Part shown: piece after piece, positions 56,439-64,000 of the stretch
Position numbering within the stretch: position 1 is the stretch's first letter
Layout of the letters: each line of letters opens with the position of its first letter
Origin: Gemmatimonadaceae bacterium
Lineage (GTDB): Bacteria; Gemmatimonadota; Gemmatimonadetes; Gemmatimonadales; Gemmatimonadaceae
DNA length: 64,000 nt
Assembly: GCA_025934775.1 (NCBI GenBank)
Contig: JAICWO010000005.1
Location: 62,001 to 126,000, forward strand
Direction of reading: 5' to 3'
Made by a program: the position numbers and the translations under genes
The notes under the pieces: model-generated
What the model was told of the DNA's origin: nothing
What the model saw: the letters and a program-made list of their open reading frames with translations, nothing else
Database searches by the model: none

Positions 56439-56912
56439 ATGAACGCACTTCAAGATCTGTATCCCGACGACTTCGCGCACTGCTACGGCTGCGGCCGGCT
56501 CAACGCCGACGGATTGCACGTGCGGAGCGAGTGGCACGACGGCGAATGCATCGCGCATTTTCAGCCGCGGCCGTACCACATGGCGCTCCCCGGATTTGTC
56601 TACGGCGGTTTGATCGCCTCGCTCGCCGACTGCCACGCGATGGCCACGGCCGCCGGTGCGTCGATGGTTGCCGCGCGCACGGAGCCGGGCCGCGATGCGA
56701 CGCCGCGCTTCGTCACCGCGTCGCTCCATGTGGATTTTCTCAAACCGACGCCGCTCGGCCCGGAGCTCGAGCTTCGTGCAAGGCCGACTGATGTTGGTGA
56801 GCGGAAAGTCACCGTCGAGATGGGGATCTTCGCCGACGGAACCGAATGCGCGCGAGCGCGGGTCGTGGCCGTGCGAGCTCCAACGACGATGCGGGCGCGT
56901 GCGAGCGGGTGA
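56439..56912 (+). CDS. PaaI-type hotdog-fold thioesterase
   Basis: 157 residues from ATG 56439. Central helix GFVYGGLIASLADCHAMATA with the active-site Asp, and HVDFLKPTPLGPELELRAR as in PaaI/YbgC-like acyl-CoA thioesterases. N-terminal CYGCGRLNADGLHV is typical of the PaaI branch. Confidence 0.88.
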   Translation: MNALQDLYPDDFAHCYGCGRLNADGLHVRSEWHDGECIAHFQPRPYHMALPGFVYGGLIASLADCHAMATAAGASMVAARTEPGRDATPRFVTASLHVDFLKPTPLGPELELRARPTDVGERKVTVEMGIFADGTECARARVVAVRAPTTMRARASG

Positions 56913-57008
56913 GGTTGCCAGGCCCACTGGCAGACTCGGCCACGCGTTGAGCGCGTCGGTCCGCGCGTTGCATGGGCTTCGAATGCTTCTATTCGACTGA
57001 GTCGACGT

Positions 57009-58427
57009 ATGCCCACATTGCATGATATCTCGCATGAGCCGGGGCGCACCTCGCTGCCGGTCGAACCTCCGCGCTGGGCTGATGGCGCGCTGAAGGTCGC
57101 GCAACGCGTGATCGAGGCGCTGTTCGGACCGCCGCTCACGCGCGAGTTCACGGTACGCTACTGGAACGGGATGGTCGAGTGGCCAGCCCATGAATCGCGT
57201 TTCACGCTCGACATTCGCACGCCCGCCGCGTTGCGCCGGATGTTGCTGCCGCCATCCGAGCTCTCGTTCGTCGAAGCGTATCTCTATGGCGACATCGAGA
57301 TCGACGGCGACGTCGAATCCGCCGTCTCGCTGGGCGACGTCGCCGCGCAGCGCATTGGCTCGCCCGGCAAGCTGGTCGCGCTCATGCGCGAGGTGATGTC
57401 GCTTCCGTCGAGCGATGACGAGCCAACCGACTCCAAGGGGAGGCGCCGCGTCGCGCGCGGGCTGCTGCGCTTCGGCCGCGCACACTCGCAGCGCCGCGAC
57501 GCGCAGGCGGTTCGGTTTCATTACGATTTAGGTAACGAGTTCTACTCGCTCTGGCTCGATCGGCAGATGGTCTATTCGTGCGGCTATTTCCCGCGCGGCG
57601 ACGAGTCGCTCGACGATGCCCAATCGGGCAAGCTGGATCTGATCTGCCGCAAGCTCCGCCTCGCCTCGGGCGAGCACCTGCTCGACATCGGATGCGGCTG
57701 GGGCGCGTTGATCATTCACGCGGCTCGGCACTACGGCGTGCACGCCACGGGCATCACATTGAGCAAGGAGCAAGCGGCGTTCGCGCGGGACCGGGTCGAA
57801 CGCGAAGGTCTGACGGACCGCGTCACGATCGAGCTCCGCGACTATCGCGACCTGCCGCGAGATGAGCGTTTTGATAAGATCTCGAGCGTCGGCATGATCG
57901 AGCACGTGGGCGAGCGGCGGCTGGATGACTATTTCGCCGTGGCGAACGGCGCGCTCCGTCCGGGCGGTCTGTTCCTGAATCACGGCATCGTCAGCGTGGA
58001 CGGGGCACGCCCGCACAACAAGATCGATGCCGTGTTGGGGCGCGTCTGGAAGCGCGGAGCGTTCATCGACCGCTACGTCTTCCCCGATGGCGAGCTGCTC
58101 CCGATCGCGACCGTGATCGGCTCCGCGGAACGGAACGGATTCGAGCTGCGCGACGCCGAAAACCTGCGCGAGCACTACGTGACGACGCTGCGGCACTGGG
58201 TCGACCGGCTCGAGCACCGTGAAGCCGAGGCGCGCACGATCGTGGGCGACGTGACCTACCGGGTCTGGCGGCTCTACATGGCCGCGTCGGCGCATGCGTT
58301 CAATGTGGGGCGAATCGGCATCGTGCAGTCGTTGCTCGGGAAGCCGGATGAAGCGGGGAGAGTACGAATACCACGGAGCCGCGCCGACTTGCGAACGGCG
58401 CAAACAACTAACGGCGCAAACAACTAA
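57009..58427 (+). CDS. cfa: Cyclopropane-fatty-acyl-phospholipid synthase
   Basis: 472 residues. N-terminal lipid-contacting domain, then a SAM-methyltransferase core with HLLDIGCGWGALIIHAARHY and KISSVGMIEHVG. FLNHGIVSVDGARPHNKIDA and YVFPDGELLPIATV are typical of Cfa. It converts unsaturated acyl chains to cyclopropanes. The last 11 residues (AQTTNGANN) are read through the tandem-repeat region, so the end of the protein is repeat-derived. Confidence 0.92.
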   Translation: MPTLHDISHEPGRTSLPVEPPRWADGALKVAQRVIEALFGPPLTREFTVRYWNGMVEWPAHESRFTLDIRTPAALRRMLLPPSELSFVEAYLYGDIEIDGDVESAVSLGDVAAQRIGSPGKLVALMREVMSLPSSDDEPTDSKGRRRVARGLLRFGRAHSQRRDAQAVRFHYDLGNEFYSLWLDRQMVYSCGYFPRGDESLDDAQSGKLDLICRKLRLASGEHLLDIGCGWGALIIHAARHYGVHATGITLSKEQAAFARDRVEREGLTDRVTIELRDYRDLPRDERFDKISSVGMIEHVGERRLDDYFAVANGALRPGGLFLNHGIVSVDGARPHNKIDAVLGRVWKRGAFIDRYVFPDGELLPIATVIGSAERNGFELRDAENLREHYVTTLRHWVDRLEHREAEARTIVGDVTYRVWRLYMAASAHAFNVGRIGIVQSLLGKPDEAGRVRIPRSRADLRTAQTTNGANN

Positions 58428-59008
58428 CGGCGCAAACAACTAACGGCGCTGACTTCCAAACGGCGCTGACTTCCAAACGGCGCGGACTTCCGAACGGCGC
58501 GGACTTCCGAACGGCGCGGACTTCCGAACGGCGCGACGCTTCCGAACGGCGCGGCACGAACGGCTGCGCCGTTCGGCAGAGACATAGCGGCGCAAGCCGC
58601 GAAGGGCGGGTGACGGCGCAACGGCGAAGGGCGGGTGATGGCGCGAGCTGTGAGCAGCGGGGCCGGAGGCCGGCATCCGGCCTACCGTCCGCTGTTCGCA
58701 GTCACGCTGTTCGCAGTCACGCTGTTCGCCGCAGCGCCGTTTCGCGCCATCCGCCGTTGCGCCCCTACCCGCAGTCCGTCCTTTGCGCCGTCATGTCTCT
58801 GCCGAAGGCCGCGCAGTTTGGGAGTTCGCGCCGTTCGGAAGTCAGCGTCGTTCGGAAGTCAGCGCTGTTCGGAAGTCAGCGCCGTTCGGAAGGCAGCGCT
58901 GTTTGTTGTTTGCGGCGTTAGTTGTTCGCGGCGTTAGTTGTTCGCGGCGTTAGTTGTTCGCGGCGTTAGTTGTTTGCGCCGTCAGTTGTTTGCGCCGTTA
59001 GTTGTTCA
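58395..59008. repeat. Large imperfect inverted repeat built of 16/17-bp tandem units
   Basis: The left arm has about three 16-bp units (ggcgcaaacaactaac), then five or six 17-bp units (ggcgcggacttccgaac). The right arm mirrors it: four 17-bp units (gccgttcggaagtcagc), then about six 16-bp units (ggcgttagttgttcgc). Between them ttcggcagagacat (about 58571) pairs with atgtctctgccgaa (about 58793), and the centre aggccggcatccggcct is a perfect hairpin at about 58667-58683. Smaller direct repeats lie inside (gctgttcgcagtcac twice; gcgaagggcgggtga twice). It lies between two convergent genes. Confidence 0.85.
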
Positions 59009-59857
59009 AGCGCTCACCGATTCAACGCCGATTACCGCCAGGTCTTCTGCTCCTCTTCCGGCTGCAATGAGCTGATCCATCCGCTCCGCCACCCCGGGCA
59101 GCACCGCGAGCCGCTTGCCCGCGGCCGTGTCGAGCATCAACCGCACGTCCTTGCGTGCCATCGACAGCTCGAAGCTCGGCGCGAAATTGCCGGCTACCAT
59201 GTTGCGGCCGCGTCCGGAAATCAGCGCCGCGGTGTTGAAGTAGTCGAGGATGTCGAGGACGTTCGCCGCCTGGACGTTCGCGGCGGTCGCGATCGCGTAG
59301 ACGTCGGCGACGAGCGCGCTCACGCCGATGATGAACGCGTTGCCGCACAACTTGTACACGGCCGCGAGGTCCGGCCGTTCGCCGACGTACGCGACACGCT
59401 CGGCCATCCTCGCGAGCTCCGCGCGAATTGCGTCGAAGATCGCGCGCGGGCCGGCCGAGAGGATCGTGCCCTTTGCCTGGCGCGCCGCGGCGGGCCCGAT
59501 GAACACGGGACAGTGGATGTAGCGAACGCCCGCCGCGTTCAGGCGCCGCGCACGTTCGGCGGTCGCCGCCGGTTCCGTAGTCGTGTGGTCGATGATGATC
59601 GCGTCGTCGTCGAGCGCGGGGCGCAGCGCGGCGATCACCTCTTCCACCACCGGATCATCCTTGAGCACGAGATGCACGTGCTTGATGCCCCGAACGGCGT
59701 CGGCCGGAGTTCGGGCCACGGTCACGCCGAACTGCTCGAGTGCGCGTGCCTTCTCGATGGTGCGGTTCCAGACGGTGACGTGGTCGCCGCGCTTGGCCGC
59801 GGCTTCGGCGAACGCGCCCCCGAGCAAGCCGGTTCCCAGAAATGCGATGTTGGTCAT
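59006..59857 (-). CDS. NAD(P)-binding beta-hydroxyacid dehydrogenase family protein
   Basis: 283 residues. Rossmann fold start IAFLGTGLLGGAFAEAAAKR and VTVWNRT, then the all-alpha C-terminal domain with the catalytic lysine in AAVYKLCGNAFI. Relatives include 3-hydroxyisobutyrate and tartronate semialdehyde dehydrogenases. The stop codon is at the edge of the giant repeat. Confidence 0.9.
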   Translation of the reverse strand: MTNIAFLGTGLLGGAFAEAAAKRGDHVTVWNRTIEKARALEQFGVTVARTPADAVRGIKHVHLVLKDDPVVEEVIAALRPALDDDAIIIDHTTTEPAATAERARRLNAAGVRYIHCPVFIGPAAARQAKGTILSAGPRAIFDAIRAELARMAERVAYVGERPDLAAVYKLCGNAFIIGVSALVADVYAIATAANVQAANVLDILDYFNTAALISGRGRNMVAGNFAPSFELSMARKDVRLMLDTAAGKRLAVLPGVAERMDQLIAAGRGAEDLAVIGVESVSA

Positions 59858-59885
59858 GCCCGAAACGTACGCCGCCCGGGCAAGA

Positions 59886-60599
59886 CTATTTCATCGCGAG
59901 CGCGCGGTCGATCGCGACCACAGCGAGCGGAGCCATCACCGCGTAGCCGGCCTGGTTCGGGTGCACGCCATCCTTCGAGAGCTCGGGCTTCATACCGCCC
60001 TGCGCGTCGGACATCGCCGAATAAAAGTCACAGTACACCGCGCCCATGCGCGAGGCGTACTGCTCGATCCACTTGTTGAGTGCGATGATCTTCGGCGCCG
60101 GCTCCCGGCCGCGGCGCCACGGGTAGTCCGACGCCGGCAGCACCGACGCGAGCACGACGCGGATGCCGTTCGCCTTCGCGATCTCGGTCATCGAGGCGAT
60201 ATTGTCCTCGATCATCTCGAGCGTCGACTCCCCGGTGTTGCCCGCGATGTCGTTCGTGCCGCCGAGGATCACCACGACGCTCGGATGCAGATCGACCACG
60301 TCCTGCCGAAAGCGGACGAGCATTTGCGGCGTCGTCTGGCCGCTGATTCCCCGACCGATGTACGGCTTGTTGGGAAAGAGCGTCGAGAAGAGCGGCGCCC
60401 AGAGCTCGGTGATCGAGTTCCCCATGAACACGACGCGATGCTCGCCCGGCGCTGGCGCGGCGAGTTGCGCGTCCGCGTCGCGGAACTTCGCAAGATTTGC
60501 CCAATCGCCCGAAGTCTGCTGCGCGCCAAGCGGCACTGCCGCGATCAGGGCGAGCGTAACACAGCCGAACAATCTCGATGTCAAGGAATGAATACGCAT
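59886..60599 (-). CDS. Secreted SGNH/GDSL-type esterase
   Basis: 237 residues from ATG 60599. Signal peptide (LFGCVTLALIAAVPLGAQQ). Block I VVFMGNSITELW (GNS in place of GDS), block II GRGISGQTT, block III VILGGTNDIAGN, block V DGVHPNQAGY with the catalytic Asp and His. Upstream is a heptamer repeat array; an upstream ATG at 60719 would place that repeat in the protein and is rejected. Confidence 0.9.
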   Translation of the reverse strand: MRIHSLTSRLFGCVTLALIAAVPLGAQQTSGDWANLAKFRDADAQLAAPAPGEHRVVFMGNSITELWAPLFSTLFPNKPYIGRGISGQTTPQMLVRFRQDVVDLHPSVVVILGGTNDIAGNTGESTLEMIEDNIASMTEIAKANGIRVVLASVLPASDYPWRRGREPAPKIIALNKWIEQYASRMGAVYCDFYSAMSDAQGGMKPELSKDGVHPNQAGYAVMAPLAVVAIDRALAMK

Positions 60600-60615
60600 G
60601 AGAGTATTAGTGACG

Positions 60616-60678
60616 CTCCACGCTCCACGCTCCACGCTCCACGTTCCACGTTCCACGTTCCACGTTCCACGTTCCAAG
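60616..60678. repeat. Heptamer tandem repeat array, nine units
   Basis: Four ctccacg, four ttccacg and one ttccaag, all 7 bp, directly in front of the esterase gene (start 60599 on the minus strand). The same heptamer class as at 1865-1940. It occupies the place where the promoter would be expected. Confidence 0.8.
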
Positions 60679-60719
60679 TGCCCCTCCCGCCCGCACGATC
60701 GTCTTGATGCCGAACGCAT

Positions 60720-61352
60720 ATGCCTCCGATGACGACACGCGCCATGCGCGCCGCCGCACTACGATGCGCCGAGCTGGCCACGCTCCGCAAGCTCGACACG
60801 CCGCGAAAGATTCAGGATTTCCTCAATGCGCTGCCGGTCAATCACGAGCGCGGCGGCGAAACCTGCTTCTCGCCACTCATGGTGCTGCGAAAACGGCGCG
60901 CGCACTGCATCGAGGGCGCGATGCTGGCGGCCGTCGCACTCGCCATGCATGGCGAGCCGCCGCTCCTCCTGGACCTCAAGACGACGCGCGACGACATCGA
61001 CCACGTGGTCACGCTCTTTCGCCGCGGACGGCATTGGGGCGCGCTCTCGAAGACGTCGCATGCCGTGCTGCGCTACCGCGAGCCTGCGTACCGCGACGTT
61101 CGCGAGCTCGCCATGTCGTACTTCCACGAATATTTCCTCGACAGCGGCAAGAAGACGCTGCGCCAGTACTCGTCACCCTTCGACCTTCGCCGATGGCCCG
61201 GCGAGTGGATGACGAGCACCGAGTCCCTCTGGGACCTCCAGCTCGCGCTCGACGAGTCGCCGCATCACGATCTGCTCACGCGCGCGCAGATCGCGCAGCT
61301 TCGCCGCGCCGACGCGATCGAACGAAAAGCCGGCCGAATCAAAGAATCATGA
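60720..61352 (+). CDS. Transglutaminase-like conserved hypothetical protein
   Basis: 210 residues. RRAHCIEGAMLAAVALAMHG (Cys near the start of a helix) and the later DIDHVVTLFRR (His) resemble the Cys-His arrangement of transglutaminase-like proteins. The remainder is charged. Peptidase or scaffold role unknown. Start at 60720 or a few codons later. Confidence 0.7.
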   Translation: MPPMTTRAMRAAALRCAELATLRKLDTPRKIQDFLNALPVNHERGGETCFSPLMVLRKRRAHCIEGAMLAAVALAMHGEPPLLLDLKTTRDDIDHVVTLFRRGRHWGALSKTSHAVLRYREPAYRDVRELAMSYFHEYFLDSGKKTLRQYSSPFDLRRWPGEWMTSTESLWDLQLALDESPHHDLLTRAQIAQLRRADAIERKAGRIKES

Positions 61353-61895
61353 CTAGCCTGCGCGTGCCGCCGCCGCGGCGCGCTGGCGTTCCTCGCGCTG
61401 GCGCGTGAGGTGCGGCACCACGCCGAGCAGGCGTTCGATCAGCATGAGCTGCCCGCGATGGTGCATCTCGTGCTCCTTCACCGCCATGATGTTCTCGAAT
61501 CGCGTCCTGGGATTCTGACCGGTCGTATCGGTGTACGTCTCGTTCAGGAACTCGGGCGAGAGCGACTCCACCCACCGCGCGAACTGCTCGCCTTCGCTCT
61601 CGAGCAATCCCACGATCTCCGCCTTGCTCCGCGGCACGCTCTCCGCCGCCTTCGACCGCGTCACGAGCGCCGGGAAGTCGTACCCCTTGAGCGTGCTCAC
61701 GCGCTTGTCGCGATGAAAATCGTACTGGAGCATGGGCAGGTAGATGATGTGCCGCAGCACCTGGCTCACCGACATCGTGCCGGGCACCGGGACGAAGTCG
61801 TACTTGTCCTCGGGAATGTCCTTCGCGATCTGGATCGTGTTGCCGCGGACCGTGCGAAAGGCCGCCGCCAGCTCGCGCGCGCCATACTGGACCAT
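61353..61895 (-). CDS. DinB-family protein
   Basis: 180 residues from ATG 61895, preceded by tcgaggagaacacgc. Four-helix bundle with candidate metal ligands His in VSQVLRHIIYL and the pair in KEHEMHHRGQL. DinB-like proteins are often thiol transferases or unknown hydrolases. Confidence 0.85.
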   Translation of the reverse strand: MVQYGARELAAAFRTVRGNTIQIAKDIPEDKYDFVPVPGTMSVSQVLRHIIYLPMLQYDFHRDKRVSTLKGYDFPALVTRSKAAESVPRSKAEIVGLLESEGEQFARWVESLSPEFLNETYTDTTGQNPRTRFENIMAVKEHEMHHRGQLMLIERLLGVVPHLTRQREERQRAAAAARAG

Positions 61896-61985
61896 GCGTG
61901 TTCTCCTCGAGTTCATGTCTGTCGTGCGACGGGCCCAGATTCGCATCTGGGCCCGCCGTGTTCCAAGCTGCGGAAAATCTAAGGA

Positions 61986-63836
61986 CTATTTCGCGGCGAG
62001 TGCGCGGACCTCGCCGGCGAGCAGCTTGACCCGCCGCGAATCAGAGGATGACTGCGCGTCGTTGTCGAGCTGCGTGGCGAGCTGCGCGAGCGTGCTCGTG
62101 CGATCGGCGCCACTCGCCTTTTCGGCGCGGTTGAGTGCATCCGAGACCGCGGACAAGCGCGCGGACGAGAGGCCGTTGTCGCGCGTGAGCTGGTCGACGT
62201 ATGCGCGCGCGACGACGAACGCCGTCGGCCAGACCAGCTTGGGTTGATCCTGCACGTTGAGCTGGTCGAAGTGCACCAGCTTCGCCGCGTCGATCTCGTT
62301 CTGCGTGAGGTTCGCGCTCGGCGCGAGATCGAACACGTCGAAACCGCGCGCGATCTCCGAACCATAGATGTGACCGTTGTACCAGTACGCCGACCAGTAG
62401 CCGGCGAGATACAGCGTGTCCTTGTTCATCGGGCCGCGGTCGAAGTACGCGATCTCCTTGGGATGCGCGGGATCGGTCCAGTCGAACACCGAGATGCCGC
62501 CCTGGTACCACGCCTGTGCCATGATGTCGCGGCCCGGCACCGGGATCAGCGAGCCGTTGTGCGCCACGCAGTTCTCCGTCTGCGTCTGCGGCGCGGGGAG
62601 CTTGTAATACCCGTCGAAGTCGAGCGAATCGTGATCGATCGTGAAGATCGCGTCGGCGCCCCAGTGCGGATCGTCCGTCGCGCGGCACCGCGGCTGTGTG
62701 CCGCCGCCCCACTCGTCGGAGAAGAGCACCTTGTGTCCGTCGTTGCTGAACGTGGCCGAGTGCCAGAACGAGAAGTTCGTGTCCGATGCGGCGAAGAGAC
62801 GCCGCGGGTGCGCCGGATCGCGAATGTCGAGGAGCACGCCGTACCCAGCGCACGCACCGCCGGCGAGACCGATTGCCGGATAGACCGTAATGTCGTGGCA
62901 CTGCACCGGACCGGTCGGCGGGCCGGCGGGACGGCGCTGCGGCATCGTACGGCCCGCACGCGCGGCGGCCGCTTCACGCTCGGCGCGAAGCTTCGCGGCG
63001 GCGATGCTGTCCGCGGGCGTCTCACCGTGATGCTCCACGGCGCCGAGGTGCGCCAGAATGTCCGGCTTGCTGATCACGTGCGCCTTCGCCGGATTCGCGA
63101 GCGGCACCTGGATCACCTCGATCCGGAACAACTCGCTGTTGGGATCCTGCTGCGGCGTCGCGCCCGAGCAGCCCGCGAGCTCCGCGGCCGGCCGCACCGG
63201 CGCGGATCCGGACACGTAGATGTAGATGTTGTTCGGATCGTTCGGGTCGGTGACGACCGTGTGCGTGTGCGAGCCGCGGCAGGTCTGCACGTTGGCGATG
63301 TACTTCGGGTGCCTGATGTCGCTGATGTCGAAGATGCGAATGCCGCGGAGCCGCTCCGGGCTCACCGTCGCCGTGTCGCCCTGGATGCCGCAGTCGAGCC
63401 GGCCGCCGAGCTCTTCACCAGATACGAATAACAGATTTTTATATACTGAAACGTCGCTCTGCGAGCCGCGGCAGACATACGCGTCGGCGACCGTGGCATG
63501 CGCCGGATTGGAGATGTCCCAGACGGTGAAGCCGCTGAAGTTGCCCTGAATCGCGTAGTTGCCCGTGAACGTCAGGTCGGAGTTGGCGAGCGAGAGCCCC
63601 GCGGGCGACTTCGGCAGGAACGCCGGCGCCGGTTTGTTCTCCGAGACTTTCTTCAGGTTCCAGATTGCTTCGCCGGCGTTGAACCAGCCGGCGCTCAGCC
63701 CCACGCGCGCATCCGTGCTCGACGACTGCGTGACGGTGGGGGAAGGGGAGGGTGTGGCGGCTGCATGCGATGACGCGCATCCGGCGGCAGACAGCACGCC
63801 CATGGCGATGGCGACGGACGAATAGCCAAGTCTCAT
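61986..63836 (-). CDS. LVIVD-repeat lipoprotein
   Basis: 616 residues. Lipobox LSAAGCASS. Repeated beta-propeller-like blocks such as FTVWDISNPAHATVADAYVC, GIRIFDISDIRHPKYIANVQ and LLDIRDPAHPRRLFAASDTN. Cys pairs are frequent. Exported; binding partner unknown. Overlaps the DUF305 gene by 4 bp (ATGA). Confidence 0.88.
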   Translation of the reverse strand: MRLGYSSVAIAMGVLSAAGCASSHAAATPSPSPTVTQSSSTDARVGLSAGWFNAGEAIWNLKKVSENKPAPAFLPKSPAGLSLANSDLTFTGNYAIQGNFSGFTVWDISNPAHATVADAYVCRGSQSDVSVYKNLLFVSGEELGGRLDCGIQGDTATVSPERLRGIRIFDISDIRHPKYIANVQTCRGSHTHTVVTDPNDPNNIYIYVSGSAPVRPAAELAGCSGATPQQDPNSELFRIEVIQVPLANPAKAHVISKPDILAHLGAVEHHGETPADSIAAAKLRAEREAAAARAGRTMPQRRPAGPPTGPVQCHDITVYPAIGLAGGACAGYGVLLDIRDPAHPRRLFAASDTNFSFWHSATFSNDGHKVLFSDEWGGGTQPRCRATDDPHWGADAIFTIDHDSLDFDGYYKLPAPQTQTENCVAHNGSLIPVPGRDIMAQAWYQGGISVFDWTDPAHPKEIAYFDRGPMNKDTLYLAGYWSAYWYNGHIYGSEIARGFDVFDLAPSANLTQNEIDAAKLVHFDQLNVQDQPKLVWPTAFVVARAYVDQLTRDNGLSSARLSAVSDALNRAEKASGADRTSTLAQLATQLDNDAQSSSDSRRVKLLAGEVRALAAK

Positions 63837-64000
63837 GGTCGGGTACCTTGATGTGAGGAAGCATCGTACGCGGCCAGCATCTTCCGCATACGGTCGATCT
63901 CCGTGGTCTGGTCCGTATTCACGTCGGACACGAACCGGAACACGTCTGCATCCTGCGCCGCGCCCGGCACGGCGAGGAGATGTTGAACCATCTCCAACGC
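63833..64000 (-). CDS. DUF305-family protein, C-terminal end (cut by window)
   Basis: 55 residues visible. VFRFVSDVNTDQTTEIDRMR KML matches the C-terminal part of DUF305, a helical family linked to copper or to envelope proteins. The 5' part lies outside the window. Its ATG/stop overlap with the LVIVD lipoprotein implies a shared operon. Confidence 0.8.
   Translation of the reverse strand, partial: ALEMVQHLLAVPGAAQDADVFRFVSDVNTDQTTEIDRMRKMLAAYDASSHQGTRP

Noticed and set aside
58395-59008. CRISPR array
   Set aside because: Units are directly abutting without unique spacers, the arms are inverted, and no cas genes are nearby.
60600-60719. Upstream start for the SGNH esterase through the heptamer array
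   Set aside because: It would place repeat-encoded WNVERG-type residues before a clear signal peptide starting at 60599.

Overview
The window is a high-GC bacterial chromosome segment (about two thirds G+C by eye). The gene set points to Gemmatimonadota or a close relative: an ADOP-type FtsX permease, a HemQ-type chlorite-dismutase-fold protein, two copies of a small 'GWLCFE'-like protein family, an LVIVD lipoprotein and many secreted or lipidated proteins with unknown roles. The phylum assignment is inference; no rRNA is present.

Regions. 1-16.5 kb is mostly core genome: ADOP permease end, peptidase T, rhomboid, release factor 3, a DivK-like regulator, an aminotransferase, PAP2 phosphatase, a haem-binding-like membrane protein, coproheme decarboxylase (hemQ), two coupled hydrophobic proteins, WrbA and an ergothioneine pair egtB-egtD. 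16.5-18 kb has a pseudopilin-like protein and a barrel-like gene broken by a stop codon.

18.3-27.3 kb is the main accessory region. A complete tRNA-Pro(GGG) at 18321-18394 is followed by two further copies of its 3' half, at 23962 and 27219. These delimit two tandem elements with no visible integrase. Element 1 (about 5.6 kb) carries a TOTE-type primase-helicase broken by an in-frame amber codon and a 1-nt frameshift. Divergent from it is an overlapping operon of AbiEi antitoxin, AbiEii toxin and a LexA-type winged-helix/SWIM zinc-finger protein. A perfect 13-bp-arm palindrome lies in the 62-bp gap between the two transcription units. Element 2 (about 3.3 kb) carries a secreted trypsin-like protease, a BsuPI-inhibitor-like secreted protein and a decayed abiEii 3' end. 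A dead IS3-family element lies just outside.

28-36 kb has an ECF sigma factor coupled to an unusual anti-sigma/YceI/TPR fusion, an AraC regulator, an alpha/beta hydrolase, a RibD-C/DHFR-like reductase, a histidine-kinase fragment, DUF488, a membrane protein, a PAS-LuxR regulator and a phosphoesterase. 36-45 kb has a tyrosinase-family protein and a MacA-MacB-TolC efflux operon divergent from a LytS/LytTR two-component pair. 45-54 kb has a Spy-like protein, a DGPF protein with its ECF42-type sigma factor, envelope proteins and a 1401-residue propeller hybrid kinase with a coupled receiver. 54-64 kb has a glycosyltransferase, hydrolases, cyclopropane synthase, a beta-hydroxyacid dehydrogenase, an SGNH esterase, DinB, an LVIVD lipoprotein and a DUF305 end.

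Non-coding structure is rich. There is a roughly 600-bp inverted repeat built of 16/17-bp tandem units between cfa and the dehydrogenase (58395-59008). Heptamer repeats lie at 1865-1940 and 60616-60678. A dispersed approximately 50-bp inverted repeat lies at 3349, 3630 and near 9 kb. Sigma-54-like promoters precede the two paralogous small genes.
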